From the NCBI GenBank assembly GCA_030148025.1, contig JASBUG010000041.1:124001-188000 (forward strand): DNA of 64,000 nt, read 5' to 3'. A model generated the notes under the pieces. It saw only the letters and a program-made list of their open reading frames with translations, was not told the origin of the DNA and ran no database searches. The number at the start of each line of letters is the position of its first letter. The first letter of the stretch is position 1. The translations under genes were made by a program, and so were the position numbers. Source of the stretch: Flavobacteriaceae bacterium. GTDB lineage: Bacteria; Bacteroidota; Bacteroidia; Flavobacteriales; Flavobacteriaceae. This document shows positions 1 through 9,475 of the stretch, piece after piece.

Positions 1-43
1 TAAGAAAAAGAAATAACTAATGCATCGTTAGTTTATAAAAACA

Positions 44-78
44 AAGAAGCCCTAGTGGTTAGTTAGGACTTCTTTTTT
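44..78. terminator. Rho-independent terminator-like hairpin
   Basis: AAGAAG-C-CCTA pairs with TAGG-A-CTTCTT, followed by a run of T on the plus strand and a shorter T-rich tract on the minus strand. It lies just downstream of the minus-strand 47-residue gene and could end that transcript, or one entering from the left edge. The window opens with TAA, which could be the stop codon of a plus-strand gene outside it; this cannot be decided. Confidence 0.6.
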
Positions 79-87
79 CGCCAAAGT

Positions 88-231
88 TTAGTTTAGAAGC
101 GCTTCAAACTTTAATTTATTACAATTTATAACACTTAAAGCTCGAGAATAATTCAGAAGAAAATTAACCGTTTCTTCCTTCGGTTTTAATGTTTCGAAAT
201 GTTTTGAATCTTTAATGTAAAGTTTTGCCAT
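88..231 (-). CDS. Small conserved-looking protein downstream of an ECF sigma factor (47 aa)
   Basis: A complete ATG-to-TAA frame of 47 codons beginning MAKLYIKDSKHFETLKPK and ending KLKFEALLN. The sequence is hydrophilic, has no signal peptide or membrane segment, and has a protein-like composition (LKPKEETVNFLLNYSRAL in the middle). It lies 57 bases downstream of the ECF sigma gene on the same strand with no terminator between them, so the two are probably co-transcribed. I have the impression of similar short proteins in other Flavobacteriaceae but cannot confirm it. Function unknown; a role linked to the sigma factor is only suggested by position. Confidence 0.65.
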   Translation of the reverse strand: MAKLYIKDSKHFETLKPKEETVNFLLNYSRALSVINCNKLKFEALLN

Positions 232-288
232 GTGCACATTTTAGGTATTAATATACTAGTGTAACGTAACAAAACTTTTTTTATTGTA

Positions 289-879
289 TTAATTTGTTAA
301 AACTATATTATGTTTATCGATTACCTTTCTTAAATTAATTAATGCATAACGCATTCTACCTAAAGCTGTATTAATGCTAACCCCAGTATTTTCAGATATT
401 TCCTTAAAACTCATATCATTATACATTCGCATTACAAGTACTTGCTTTTGGTCTTCAGGCAATTCTTCTATCAAACGTCTTACATCTTGTTCTACCTGTT
501 CTTTAATGATCGTTTTTTCTGCATTTAAAGACGAATCACTTATTACAGAAAAAATATTAAACTCCTGACCGTTATCGAATTTTGGCATTCTATTATTTTT
601 TCTAAAATGATCAATCACTAAATTATGGGCAATACGCATTACCCAAGGCAAGAACTTCCCTTCTTCGTTATACTTTCCAAGTTTTAGTGTACGAATAACT
701 TTAATAAACGTATCTTGAAAAATATCTTCCGTGATATCACGGTCAAATACCTTTGAATAAATAAAACTGTAAATTTTTTGCTTGTGTCTTTCGATTAAAA
801 CTGCCAGAGCACTTTCGTGTCCTTTAATGTAGTTGCTTACTAATACAGCATCAGTGATAAGTTCTTGTTTCATAATCAT
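289..879 (-). CDS. ECF-family RNA polymerase sigma factor
   Basis: A 196-residue sigma-70 family protein of the extracytoplasmic-function type. Region 2 is at about residues 20-95 (the stretch DITEDIFQDTFIKV matches the core-binding part of region 2, and PWVMRIAHNLVIDHFRKN the -10 binding part). Region 4 is at about 130-190 (LPEDQKQVLVMRMYNDMSFK then the helix-turn-helix EISENTGVSINTALGRM). No anti-sigma gene is adjacent; the only close neighbour is the 47-residue gene downstream. The frame starts MIMKQ, so ATG at 879 or 873 could be used. A good Bacteroidota promoter lies about 105 bases upstream. Regulon unknown. Confidence 0.93.
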   Translation of the reverse strand: MIMKQELITDAVLVSNYIKGHESALAVLIERHKQKIYSFIYSKVFDRDITEDIFQDTFIKVIRTLKLGKYNEEGKFLPWVMRIAHNLVIDHFRKNNRMPKFDNGQEFNIFSVISDSSLNAEKTIIKEQVEQDVRRLIEELPEDQKQVLVMRMYNDMSFKEISENTGVSINTALGRMRYALINLRKVIDKHNIVLTN

Positions 880-983
880 TACTTTTTTAACATAGAAGTT
901 TCCTTCTTTGCTTTGGGGTGTTAAGATTTAAAAAGTAATGTTATGCTATAAGCTAATAGTTTAATTTGCTGATTAATACATTC

Positions 984-1018
984 CAAATATAACAACAATC
1001 ATACCTAAAAAACAAAAA
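984..1018 (-). promoter_or_regulatory. Bacteroidota-type promoter for the ECF sigma gene
   Basis: On the minus strand TTTTTG is followed after 21 bases by TATATTTG, matching the -33 TTG and -7 TAnnTTTG elements of the Bacteroidota primary sigma factor. This predicts a leader of about 100 bases before the sigma gene. It is back to back with the uvrA promoter. Confidence 0.65.
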
Positions 1019-1081
1019 GAATGTAATTTTTTTCACAAATTTTCGACATAAACCCCATTTTAAAAGCTAAAATAGAAGTAG

Positions 1082-1089
1082 TATCTTTG
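1082..1089 (+). promoter_or_regulatory. -7 box of the uvrA promoter
   Basis: TATCTTTG matches TAnnTTTG and lies 19 bases before the uvrA ATG, so the leader would be only about 12 bases. No clear -33 TTG is seen at the usual distance. The TTG inside this box also opens a longer uvrA frame (from 1087), which is therefore unlikely to be the true start. Confidence 0.6.
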
Positions 1090-1107
1090 CGAAATTATTC
1101 TTATAAA

Positions 1108-3900
1108 ATGTCCATAAATACTAGCATTGTAACTGTAGATCCTAAAACAAACATCATTATAAAAGGTGCAAAACTGCATAACCTAAAAAATATTGATGTT
1201 GTAATACCCAGAAATAAATTAGTGGTAATTACAGGACTTTCAGGTTCTGGAAAATCTAGTTTAGCATTCGATACATTATATGCTGAAGGACAACGACGCT
1301 ATGTAGAAAGTTTGTCTAGTTACGCGCGTCAGTTCTTAGGACGGTTGAATAAACCAAAAGTAGATTATATAAAAGGAATTGCTCCAGCAATTGCTATAGA
1401 GCAAAAAGTAAACTCTACTAATCCTCGTTCTACAGTTGGTACTACTACAGAAATATACGACTATTTAAAATTGTTATTTGCCAGAATTGGTAAAACCTAC
1501 TCACCTGTTTCTGGAAAACTGGTAAAAAAAGATACAGTAACCGATGTTTTAAACTTTATTAAAGAATTTGAAGAAGGAACCAAACTCCTACTCCTAGCTC
1601 CTCTTCATCTTGAAGAAGGGCGTTCTTTAGAAGACAAACTAAAAGTACTTTACCAACAAGGTTATGCACGTATTAAAGTAGAAGATACAGTGTATAGAAT
1701 TGAAGATTTCATTCAAGATATTAAGTCTGAAGAAAATGTTTCACTAGTAATCGATCGTATCATTGTTCGCGACGATGAAGATTTCTACAACCGTTTAGCA
1801 GATGCTACACAAACAGCATTTTATGAAGGTAAGGGAGAATGTTATATTGAGACGCTTTCAGATAATTCATTACAACATTTTAGCAATAAGTTTGAACTTG
1901 ATGGCATAACCTTCTTAGAACCAAACATTCATTTATTCAGTTTCAACAACCCTTATGGTGCTTGTCCAAAATGTGAAGGTTATGGCGATGTGATTGGCAT
2001 TGATGAAAATCTGGTAGTACCTAATACAGGGCTTTCGGTTTACGAAAATGCAATTTTCCCCTGGAGAGGAGAAAGTATGAGTTGGTATAGAGATCAGTTA
2101 GTAAATAACTCTCATAAATTTGATTTTCCGGTTCATAAGCCATATTTCGAATTAACCGACGCGCAAAAGCAGCTTATTTGGACAGGAAACAAACACTTTG
2201 AAGGATTAAATAGCTTTTTTACTGAACTGGAATCCAAAGCTTACAAAATTCAAAATCGCGTGATGCTATCACGCTACAGAGGTAAAACAAAGTGTAACGT
2301 ATGCGATGGGAAACGTTTGCGTACTGAAGCCAACAATATTAAAATAAATGGCGCTACTATTACCGATCTGGTAGAAATGCCTTTGAATAAACTTATCAAT
2401 TTCTTCAAGCAATTAGAACTAAATGATTACGATACCAAAGTTGCAAATCGCTTGCTTAAAGAGATTACCAACAGACTAACTTTTTTAACCAATGTTGGTT
2501 TAGATTATTTAACACTTAACCGACGTTCCAACACTCTTTCTGGCGGAGAGAGTCAACGTATAAATCTGGCAACATCTCTGGGAAGTAGTTTAGTTGGCTC
2601 TATGTATATTTTAGATGAGCCGAGTATTGGTCTTCACCCTAGAGATACCGAACGTTTAATCTCTGTGCTAAAATCGTTACGCGACCTTGGTAACACGGTT
2701 ATTGTAGTAGAACATGATGAAGATATTATGGCTGCTGCCGACGAAATAATAGATATTGGCCCGGAAGCAGGTACCTTTGGAGGTGAAGTAGTTGCAACAG
2801 GGACTTATAAAGATATCCTGTCTTCAAATTCTTTAACCGCCAAATACCTTAATGGAAACATGAGTATTGAGGTACCAGTTACCAGAAGATCCAGCAAATA
2901 TGAAGTAACTATAAATGGCGCCAGAGAACATAACTTAAAGAACATCGATATTACTTTCCCTCTCGGTATGCTAACTATGGTCACAGGTGTATCAGGAAGT
3001 GGTAAAAGTACCTTAATAAAAAAGATACTCTACCCTGCTTTACTTAAAGAAATAGGCAGTTTTGGTGACAAGCCAGGAGAATTCACATCTATTGAGGGTA
3101 ATTTTAGTAATGTAAAGCATATTGAGTTTGTTGATCAAAATCCTATAGGGCGTTCATCACGTTCTAACCCAGTAACATATATTAAAGCCTACGATGATAT
3201 TCGTGCATTGTTCTCGAAACAAAAAGTAAGTTTAATTCGTGGTTATCAACCAAAACACTTCTCTTTTAATGTTGATGGAGGACGTTGTGAAACTTGTAAA
3301 GGTGAAGGTGAAGTAACCATTGAAATGCAATTTATGGCCGATGTACACCTGGAGTGTGAAACCTGCAAAGGAAAACGATTTAAAAAAGAAGTGCTTGAAG
3401 TAACTTTTGAGGGTAAAACCATCGATGACATTTTAAATATGACCATTGATAATGCTATTTCGTTCTTTGAAGAAACCAAGCAAACCAAAATAAAGAACAA
3501 GCTACAACCTTTACAAGATGTTGGCTTAGGCTATGTAACGCTCGGGCAAAGCTCTTCTACCCTTTCTGGTGGTGAGGCACAACGTATAAAACTAGCGTCC
3601 TTTTTAGGAAAAGGAAACACTAAAGAAACAGCTTTATTCATATTTGATGAACCTACAACTGGTTTACATTTTCATGATATAAATAAGCTACTCAAATCGT
3701 TTAACGCACTAATAGAAAAAGGACATTCTATTATTGTTATTGAGCACAATACAGAGTTGATAAAATGTGCCGACCATATAATAGACCTTGGTCCAGAAGG
3801 CGGAGAAAATGGCGGAAAATTAGTTGCATTTGGTACTCCAGAAGAATTAGCTAACAATCCTGAATCTCATACAGGCACTTATCTCAAAGATAAACTCTAG
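1108..3900 (+). CDS. uvrA: Excinuclease ABC subunit A
   Basis: The damage-recognition ATPase of nucleotide excision repair, working as a dimer with UvrB. It is a 930-residue twin ABC protein. Walker A GLSGSGKS is at residues 43-50, followed by the UvrA hallmark [20 protein letters not shown] (about 286) and CNVC (about 396) form the first zinc module, and the first LSGGESQR signature is near 485. The second half has Walker A GVSGSGKS at about 627, the zinc-binding pair CETC...CETC at about 727-753, and LSGGEAQR. I chose ATG 1108 rather than the TTG at 1087 because that TTG is part of the -7 box. Its 3' end overlaps the convergent gene by 4 bases and no terminator is seen. Confidence 0.98.
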   Translation: MSINTSIVTVDPKTNIIIKGAKLHNLKNIDVVIPRNKLVVITGLSGSGKSSLAFDTLYAEGQRRYVESLSSYARQFLGRLNKPKVDYIKGIAPAIAIEQKVNSTNPRSTVGTTTEIYDYLKLLFARIGKTYSPVSGKLVKKDTVTDVLNFIKEFEEGTKLLLLAPLHLEEGRSLEDKLKVLYQQGYARIKVEDTVYRIEDFIQDIKSEENVSLVIDRIIVRDDEDFYNRLADATQTAFYEGKGECYIETLSDNSLQHFSNKFELDGITFLEPNIHLFSFNNPYGACPKCEGYGDVIGIDENLVVPNTGLSVYENAIFPWRGESMSWYRDQLVNNSHKFDFPVHKPYFELTDAQKQLIWTGNKHFEGLNSFFTELESKAYKIQNRVMLSRYRGKTKCNVCDGKRLRTEANNIKINGATITDLVEMPLNKLINFFKQLELNDYDTKVANRLLKEITNRLTFLTNVGLDYLTLNRRSNTLSGGESQRINLATSLGSSLVGSMYILDEPSIGLHPRDTERLISVLKSLRDLGNTVIVVEHDEDIMAAADEIIDIGPEAGTFGGEVVATGTYKDILSSNSLTAKYLNGNMSIEVPVTRRSSKYEVTINGAREHNLKNIDITFPLGMLTMVTGVSGSGKSTLIKKILYPALLKEIGSFGDKPGEFTSIEGNFSNVKHIEFVDQNPIGRSSRSNPVTYIKAYDDIRALFSKQKVSLIRGYQPKHFSFNVDGGRCETCKGEGEVTIEMQFMADVHLECETCKGKRFKKEVLEVTFEGKTIDDILNMTIDNAISFFEETKQTKIKNKLQPLQDVGLGYVTLGQSSSTLSGGEAQRIKLASFLGKGNTKETALFIFDEPTTGLHFHDINKLLKSFNALIEKGHSIIVIEHNTELIKCADHIIDLGPEGGENGGKLVAFGTPEELANNPESHTGTYLKDKL

Positions 3901-4982
3901 TAAAACACAAAAGACGCCAATGCTATAATTCCTAATGCCATTGGCACTATAAATAACATATATATAAAGGTTGACATACTAGCCTTAATAAATGTTATAA
4001 AGTAACCTTGATCATAAAAACGTTTCATTGATATCCATAGGTAAAAGAACGTAGATAACATAATCAACCAATCCAACCAGTCTGGTATATCATATAACCA
4101 TTGATTTATACCTATTATTAGTCCTAACACTATAAACAAAAATGAGAAGTAATAGAAACTAAATACCAAATGATGAGCAAATCTGCCTCGACGCCAATAG
4201 AAAACTTTTAAAATAAGTGCGAATATTGGCAATAAAAAGAATAGTGCAACTGGAATGGTATCAAAAAAGGCTTGTACTATACCTCCTCCTTCATTTTTAT
4301 GAAACTTTATTAATTGCTTTAAAATGGTTCGTTGAAAAAATCCAGCATCTTCTTTCATACCCATACCACGTAACTGTTCCTCTTCTGAGGCTCCGGCCGC
4401 TATTAAAGAATCTAACTTCTTAGTATCATATCCAAGATTAATTTCTGGTTTAGAATTAGATTTACTCAACTCTTTGGTCAAAGCAGAATCTAATACCTTC
4501 CTATCTTCTTCACTCATGCTAGAGGTAACCAAAGGATTGTTTATAATTGGATTCGTTATGTTTGCTACATCTGTAGAGTCTAACGGATTTATAGCAATAG
4601 GCTCCTGCTTTTTTGTAGTTTCAAAACCAGACTTTAATGCTTTATTTGCTGCATTGTTATACTCACGTACTTTGAAAGAGAGTATAAAAAAGAAAATAAC
4701 CGATACAAAAAGGTAATACTGTGCAGGGTGCAAATATTTTAAACGCTTCCCTTCTACAAATCGTTTAGCAACCACTCCTGGTTTAAACATTAGCGGTAAA
4801 AAACTACGCAAAAATCGAGCATCAAACGAAAAATAATTACTAATGGTATTATAAAATAATACGCCAACAGTAAGGTCTTCTTCTGTTTGCTGTCCACAAT
4901 GCGGACAAAATTGAAATCCTTCTTCGTAGTCCTCATCACAATTTTGACAAGGTGTTTTAATTGTAGTGTTTGTGTCTTCCAT
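3897..4982 (-). CDS. DUF3667-like membrane protein with N-terminal zinc ribbon
   Basis: A 361-residue protein with C12-x2-C15 and C26-x2-C29, a zinc ribbon of the form CxNC...FCPHCGQ. Next comes the region RFLRSFLPLMFKPGVVAKRF-VEGKRLKYLHPAQYY, which I associate with the DUF3667 family (family call from memory). A hydrophobic helix follows at about 88-105, then a polar linker of about 110 residues and four or so further membrane helices towards the C-terminus. Function unknown. The gene is convergent with uvrA and shares its last 4 bases. Confidence 0.75.
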   Translation of the reverse strand: MEDTNTTIKTPCQNCDEDYEEGFQFCPHCGQQTEEDLTVGVLFYNTISNYFSFDARFLRSFLPLMFKPGVVAKRFVEGKRLKYLHPAQYYLFVSVIFFFILSFKVREYNNAANKALKSGFETTKKQEPIAINPLDSTDVANITNPIINNPLVTSSMSEEDRKVLDSALTKELSKSNSKPEINLGYDTKKLDSLIAAGASEEEQLRGMGMKEDAGFFQRTILKQLIKFHKNEGGGIVQAFFDTIPVALFFLLPIFALILKVFYWRRGRFAHHLVFSFYYFSFLFIVLGLIIGINQWLYDIPDWLDWLIMLSTFFYLWISMKRFYDQGYFITFIKASMSTFIYMLFIVPMALGIIALASFVFY

Positions 4983-5107
4983 GGTTAGTGTATAGCCGAT
5001 ATAAATTTAATAAAAAGTAGCAAATACTACCTTAAAAATACGACGACTAATAATATCACTTTGTTACCAACAGACTGTTAAAACCTGATTACTAGCTTTT
5101 TAAAATT

Positions 5108-5123
5108 TTGGCACGATAAATGA
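5108..5123 (+). promoter_or_regulatory. Sigma-54-like promoter (-24 TTGGCACG)
   Basis: TTTTGGCACGATAAATGA holds a perfect TGGCACG -24 element; the -12 part (ATGA in place of TTGC) is degenerate. It lies about 80 bases before the ATG of the secreted protein at 5189. The same TTTTGGCACGAT string lies about 90 bases before its paralogue at 10859. The rest of 4983-5188 shows nothing else I can name. Confidence 0.5.
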
Positions 5124-5188
5124 AAACCAAAAAATATAGCGTAAGCCGAAAAGCTAAAGAGTAGGCAAAAATCTTAAATATATTTACT

Positions 5189-5893
5189 ATGAAAAAAATT
5201 ACTCTAGTATTGGCAGCTTTGTTATTTAGCATGACATCTGCAACAGCAACAGAACAAATTTCTGATTTGAACAGTAAAGATTTAGGAATTACAAAACGCT
5301 ATCGTTTTACACAGCCTATAACGTTTGTAGAACGTGGTGTAGAATTCTTGATCTTCCCAAATGGTGAGTTTGATTTTAATACAGATTATAATTATGGTTA
5401 TTATGATTCGTATTACAGAACAAAACGATCTAAACGTAACAGAATTAATGCAACGTTTGGTGCTCCAGGAGTGAGAATTAACTACAACCGACCAAGAGGC
5501 GTATACATTGCTCATGACAGATTTGGACGTGTACGTAGAATTAGCAATGTATTTATTAATTATGATGCCCAAGGACGTGTAAAGCGTATTGGATCTGTCT
5601 ATATGAGATACAGACATGACAAACTAAAACAAGTTGGAGGTTTAAGAATTCAATACAACCGTTGGGGAGACATGATAGCCATAAATGGACATGTGAATTT
5701 TAGCAATCAAGGTTGTGGTTTCTGTGGAATTACAGGTTGTACAACAGATCATTTCCATAATGATTTTAGCGATGATTGGTATGATGACGACTGGAACAAC
5801 AATGATGATTACTATTATTACAGAAAAGGAGGTAAAACTCTAAAAAAGAGTAAAAAACATAAAAAGCATTATAAAAAGAAACGCAACTATTAA
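5189..5893 (+). CDS. Secreted repeat protein, paralogue of the 10859 protein
   Basis: A 234-residue protein with a signal peptide of about 20 residues (MKKITLVLAALLFSMTSATA). A conserved block FVERGVEFLIFPNGEFDFN comes next. Then come about four imperfect repeats of some 20 residues with the pattern NY/RY...GRV-RIG-V-I/M-Y (for example RFGRVRRISNVFINYDAQGR), a short Cys/His patch (CGFCGITGCTTDHFH), an acidic Asp/Tyr patch and a Lys/His-rich tail. The first two blocks match the protein at 10859, so the two are paralogues. The repeats suggest an all-beta extracellular or periplasmic protein. I do not recognise the family; function unknown. A strong terminator follows. Confidence 0.85.
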   Translation: MKKITLVLAALLFSMTSATATEQISDLNSKDLGITKRYRFTQPITFVERGVEFLIFPNGEFDFNTDYNYGYYDSYYRTKRSKRNRINATFGAPGVRINYNRPRGVYIAHDRFGRVRRISNVFINYDAQGRVKRIGSVYMRYRHDKLKQVGGLRIQYNRWGDMIAINGHVNFSNQGCGFCGITGCTTDHFHNDFSDDWYDDDWNNNDDYYYYRKGGKTLKKSKKHKKHYKKKRNY

Positions 5894-5925
5894 TTGTTCG
5901 TAACCTACTTAAGTTGGTTATTAGC

Positions 5926-5969
5926 AGAAACCCCTAAGTTATTTCCCAATGACTTGGGGTTTCTTTATT
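5926..5969 (+). terminator. Rho-independent terminator
   Basis: AGAAACCCC pairs with GGGGTTTCT, extended by AAGT/ACTT across a single-base bulge, followed by a T-rich tract. It ends the transcript of the secreted protein gene. Confidence 0.8.
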
Positions 5970-5981
5970 TAAAAAATTACA

Positions 5982-7697
5982 TTATTGCTTAACAGCTAAC
6001 TGGTCACCGTTTTGATGTAATGTTAAACTAACTACTTTACCAGATTCATCTTTATTAAAAGTAATTTGCGCATTTACAATCTTACTATAAAATCTGGTTT
6101 CACTTGATGGAAATATTTCGCTAACATTTTGTCCGGTTGGGTGAATTAACAACTTGCTTCCCTCCTTTTTTATAGTTAAGATAAACGTCGGACTTAAAGC
6201 ATAATCGCCAACATAACTCTCTAAGACAGCTTCTGGAACTTCTACTGTAGTTACAAGGTCTGATACATCTACACCAATACGCTTTAAAACTGAAATAGCG
6301 TTATCGTTATTTCTGTTTAACTGGTACGACTTCTTATAATTAGCAATAGACTGTAAGGTGTCGCCATCTGCTAATTGTGCTTCCGCTAAACTATCGTACA
6401 CATTAGAGGCATTAGGAAACAGCTCTACATTCAACTGAAAAACCGCTAGAGCTGTTTGTATATCATCGTTTTGTAAATAATCATAACCCAAACTATTAAT
6501 AGCATTTTCATCGGTTTTATAATTATCTTCTTGAGTTTTTAACAGGTGCTTTACTTTTTCAATTGCTTTTGTTACATCATCTTCTTTTGCTAGAACTCTG
6601 GACAATTTTGTGCTGATCGGAATTTTCGGCAAGTTATAAGACTCTCCTGCCAGAATATTATTTAATGCGCCTGTAATATCACTGGTTGCAAAACTAGATC
6701 CTTTATTGGTAAGCATAATATAACCGCTGTTGTTGTATAGATTTCGTCGTAATATGGTTCTATATCCCGACAAGCTGCCAGTATGCAATACCGTTTTTTT
6801 ACCATCAACATCTCTAATTCCCCAACCATAACCATAGTTAGAAATTTCACCATTATTAAGTGTTGTTACTGTAAAAGCTTCTTCTAAAGTCGATTTAGAG
6901 ATCAATTTTTCAGTATATAAGGCTTGATCCCAAAGATGCAGATCACCAATAGTAGAAAACATCCCACCTGCTCCTGTAGTGAATATTTCGTAATCGTCTA
7001 ATGCTCCAGACGCATTATACCCAACTGCACGATTTTCAATGCTTGGGCTAGATTCGTCATACACCAACGTTCTGTCCATTCCTAAAGGATCAAATACATA
7101 CTGCTTCATAAACTTATGAAATGGCATTCCTGAAGCTTTTTCAGCTATTAATGCTAATAACACGTAACCGCCATTGCTATACGAGTATTTTTCACCAGGA
7201 TCGAAATCTAATTGCTCTTGTTTTATCAAGAGCTCTAATACATCTTTATTAGTTAAACCTACTTTATAGGCTCCCAGACTGTAATGATTTGGAATGCCAG
7301 AGGTATGATTCATTAAATGCTTTATCGTAACATTATTAGCATATCTGGGGAACTCTGGGTAATATTTTGACAAGGCATCGCTATAAGCCAATTTCCCTTG
7401 TTCTTTTAGTATCATAATAGCCATAGTTGTAAACTGCTTTGATACCGAAGCCAAATAAAATGCCGTTTCTGTATTAAGTTGTTTTTTAGCTCCAATATCT
7501 GCATCACCAAAAGCCGCTTTGTAAATTGGTTTTCCATTTTCTGTAACCAGTACGACGCCGTTAAACAGTCCGTTTTTATAACTGTGTTGCATAAGGTCTT
7601 CTACCTTAATAGTAGTTGTACTATTGGTTGCAGATTGTGCGCTTAAAACTGAGCTAGAGATAAATATACAGAGTACTGCAAGTAAAATACGTTTCAT
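5982..7697 (-). CDS. Secreted serine hydrolase, class C beta-lactamase/DD-peptidase family (S12)
   Basis: A 571-residue protein with a signal peptide (cleavage near SSVLSAQS). The penicillin-binding fold has the nucleophile motif S84-V-S-K87, Y173-S-N175 and a late HTGSLSG motif in place of the KTG triad, which is the S12 pattern. After about residue 370 there is a helical, TPR-like stretch (SLGYDYLQNDDIQTALAVFQ). The last ~80 residues (ESYVGDYALSPTFILTIKKE) look like the small beta domain (DUF3471-type) that often closes these proteins. Likely a periplasmic esterase or peptidase; a true beta-lactamase role should not be assumed. It stands alone. Confidence 0.88.
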   Translation of the reverse strand: MKRILLAVLCIFISSSVLSAQSATNSTTTIKVEDLMQHSYKNGLFNGVVLVTENGKPIYKAAFGDADIGAKKQLNTETAFYLASVSKQFTTMAIMILKEQGKLAYSDALSKYYPEFPRYANNVTIKHLMNHTSGIPNHYSLGAYKVGLTNKDVLELLIKQEQLDFDPGEKYSYSNGGYVLLALIAEKASGMPFHKFMKQYVFDPLGMDRTLVYDESSPSIENRAVGYNASGALDDYEIFTTGAGGMFSTIGDLHLWDQALYTEKLISKSTLEEAFTVTTLNNGEISNYGYGWGIRDVDGKKTVLHTGSLSGYRTILRRNLYNNSGYIMLTNKGSSFATSDITGALNNILAGESYNLPKIPISTKLSRVLAKEDDVTKAIEKVKHLLKTQEDNYKTDENAINSLGYDYLQNDDIQTALAVFQLNVELFPNASNVYDSLAEAQLADGDTLQSIANYKKSYQLNRNNDNAISVLKRIGVDVSDLVTTVEVPEAVLESYVGDYALSPTFILTIKKEGSKLLIHPTGQNVSEIFPSSETRFYSKIVNAQITFNKDESGKVVSLTLHQNGDQLAVKQ

Positions 7698-7808
7698 AAT
7701 GGTGTTTTTACGCAGGTAAGCTCTATATTGTCAACAGGTTACAATGGGAATTCTGTTTAAAGATACACAAATAATTTTTGCCTCCTAATTAGTAACCAAC
7801 CACGAAAA

Positions 7809-8657
7809 CTATAACTTTTCTGCAATGGCTTTTCTCCAGAAATAGATCGCGAAAATACTAGTCACTATAGGAATCATTAAACCATACTCATCTATCCAAA
7901 GTGATGATTGCTCGTTAGTAGCCGTTAATGGCGTGAATATTTTTTGAATATAAATGTTATGTACCGAATGAAAAATAACTGCTGGCCATACACTGTTTGA
8001 TTTAAACGTATAATACGCCATAATAACAGACATAGCCACAATCATAACTGTAAAAGTAGAAATATGAAATATGGTATTACCGCCTATATAATAGATAATA
8101 ATTGGCCAATGAAAGGCCGACCAAATAATACCACTTACAATAGATAGTTGTGTAAATGACATGACCTTACGAAGCTCAAAAATAAAGAAACCACGCCATC
8201 CTAATTCTTCACCAAATACAGCCCCTAGATTTTTTACCACACCAACAACAGCTAATAACGCTACCATTAGCACTATAACCACAGCTGTACTTGCGTCTTT
8301 TAAACCTAACTCTGCGGCCCACTCTGTTATAGTTTCTGGATTTGGTACAGCACCAAAACCTAGCGCCCAAATAAGTACATAGGCAATAGTTACATATAAT
8401 ACAGGCATTAGATACCCAAGCTTAAAATAACGCCAGTTATTTAAGCTCCATGGTAATGTTTTTATAGAACGTCCAGTAACTTTTAAAGTAGCAAAGGTTG
8501 CAAACATTGGGCTGAGCATTAACACCCCAACATAATTACTGGTAGGAATGAGTTTAACAATGGCATAATGCGCGATGCTTACAAATACAGTTAAAAACCC
8601 TAAAAATATAAAAATGCTATTCCAGGTATTGCGGGTAGTACTAGATGTAGTAGACAT
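7809..8657 (-). CDS. CPBP-family intramembrane metalloprotease
   Basis: A 282-residue protein with about eight hydrophobic helices. The family motifs are in order: E150-E151-x3-R155 (GEELGWRGFF), H183 in SAFHW, and H230-x2-H233-N in VIFHSVHN. These are the glutamates and histidines expected to hold zinc in the CAAX-protease/bacteriocin-processing (CPBP, Abi) family. The substrate is unknown and no bacteriocin precursor is visible beside it. Confidence 0.9.
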   Translation of the reverse strand: MSTTSSTTRNTWNSIFIFLGFLTVFVSIAHYAIVKLIPTSNYVGVLMLSPMFATFATLKVTGRSIKTLPWSLNNWRYFKLGYLMPVLYVTIAYVLIWALGFGAVPNPETITEWAAELGLKDASTAVVIVLMVALLAVVGVVKNLGAVFGEELGWRGFFIFELRKVMSFTQLSIVSGIIWSAFHWPIIIYYIGGNTIFHISTFTVMIVAMSVIMAYYTFKSNSVWPAVIFHSVHNIYIQKIFTPLTATNEQSSLWIDEYGLMIPIVTSIFAIYFWRKAIAEKL

Positions 8658-8770
8658 ATATAGTTTTTGATTGTTACTTATCTAGACGAGGGAGTTTGGG
8701 TTTTGTTACCATTAAGAAAAGATTAACTATAAGTTTTTCACTTGCCAATAGCTATACAAGTTGTTACGTA

Positions 8771-9475
8771 TTATACATTGTCGATTGTTTCCATTAATCT
8801 TTTAGCATATTCAAAAGCTACATATTTAATCCATTTTTCATTTACTATTAATAACCAAAATAAAAGGGAAAGAAATAAAACAATTCCTGCAGATAGCAAT
8901 TCCACTGAGAGAACAAATTCAAAATTAGACTTGAAATATGAATATCCAAAGCTTCCAAACAATAACAACAAAATTATTGTTATTGCAACTGGTTTCAAAC
9001 CAAGTAAATTTCTCCTAAAACCATAATTAATATTTTCTTGAAACAGCAAATTAAATTTTTTTGAATCTCTTGATTTTGAAATTAAATACTTTGACCAAGA
9101 TGTATAAATTCTATCTGCTTCAATTAAATTTTCACTTTCAAATTCTTCTGTAAGTTCAATACCTATTCCTGTTTCTTTCTTCAAAAAATCATGATATCGC
9201 TTCTTAGTATGGCTGTCTATGATATTATTTGAAAATCTTAAAATTTGTGTAGAAGGTGTGCCTTTCCACTTTTTCCACATTTTACTTTCATTTTTTTTTC
9301 CTCTGTCTCTACCTACTTGAGAAAGTAGAAAGAACAATGAAACTGTAATTCCTAAACTGACAAATAACTCATAAATACTTTTTAATTGAAAGGAATATAT
9401 TACGCCAATAAAAACTATTGGTACTAAAGTAATTATTAGAGGATAAACTCTCGCTTTTAAACTGTATAGATTCAT
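8771..9475 (-). CDS. Four-helix membrane protein paired with an MBL-fold hydrolase
   Basis: A 234-residue protein with two adjacent N-terminal hydrophobic helices (about 12-55), a charged soluble middle of about 100 residues (with TYxxWSKYLISKSRD-like and FQENINYGFRRNLLGLKP segments), then two more helices (about 155-210). This 2+2 arrangement around a cytoplasmic domain resembles membrane partners in bacterial conflict systems, but I cannot place it in a named family. Its start codon overlaps the stop of the upstream MBL-fold gene by one base, so the two are translationally coupled. Confidence 0.75.
   Translation of the reverse strand: MNLYSLKARVYPLIITLVPIVFIGVIYSFQLKSIYELFVSLGITVSLFFLLSQVGRDRGKKNESKMWKKWKGTPSTQILRFSNNIIDSHTKKRYHDFLKKETGIGIELTEEFESENLIEADRIYTSWSKYLISKSRDSKKFNLLFQENINYGFRRNLLGLKPVAITIILLLLFGSFGYSYFKSNFEFVLSVELLSAGIVLFLSLLFWLLIVNEKWIKYVAFEYAKRLMETIDNV

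Noticed and set aside
5982-7697. Antibiotic-resistance beta-lactamase
   Set aside because: The S12 motifs are shared by esterases and DD-peptidases, and the C-terminal extra domains are typical of non-resistance members.
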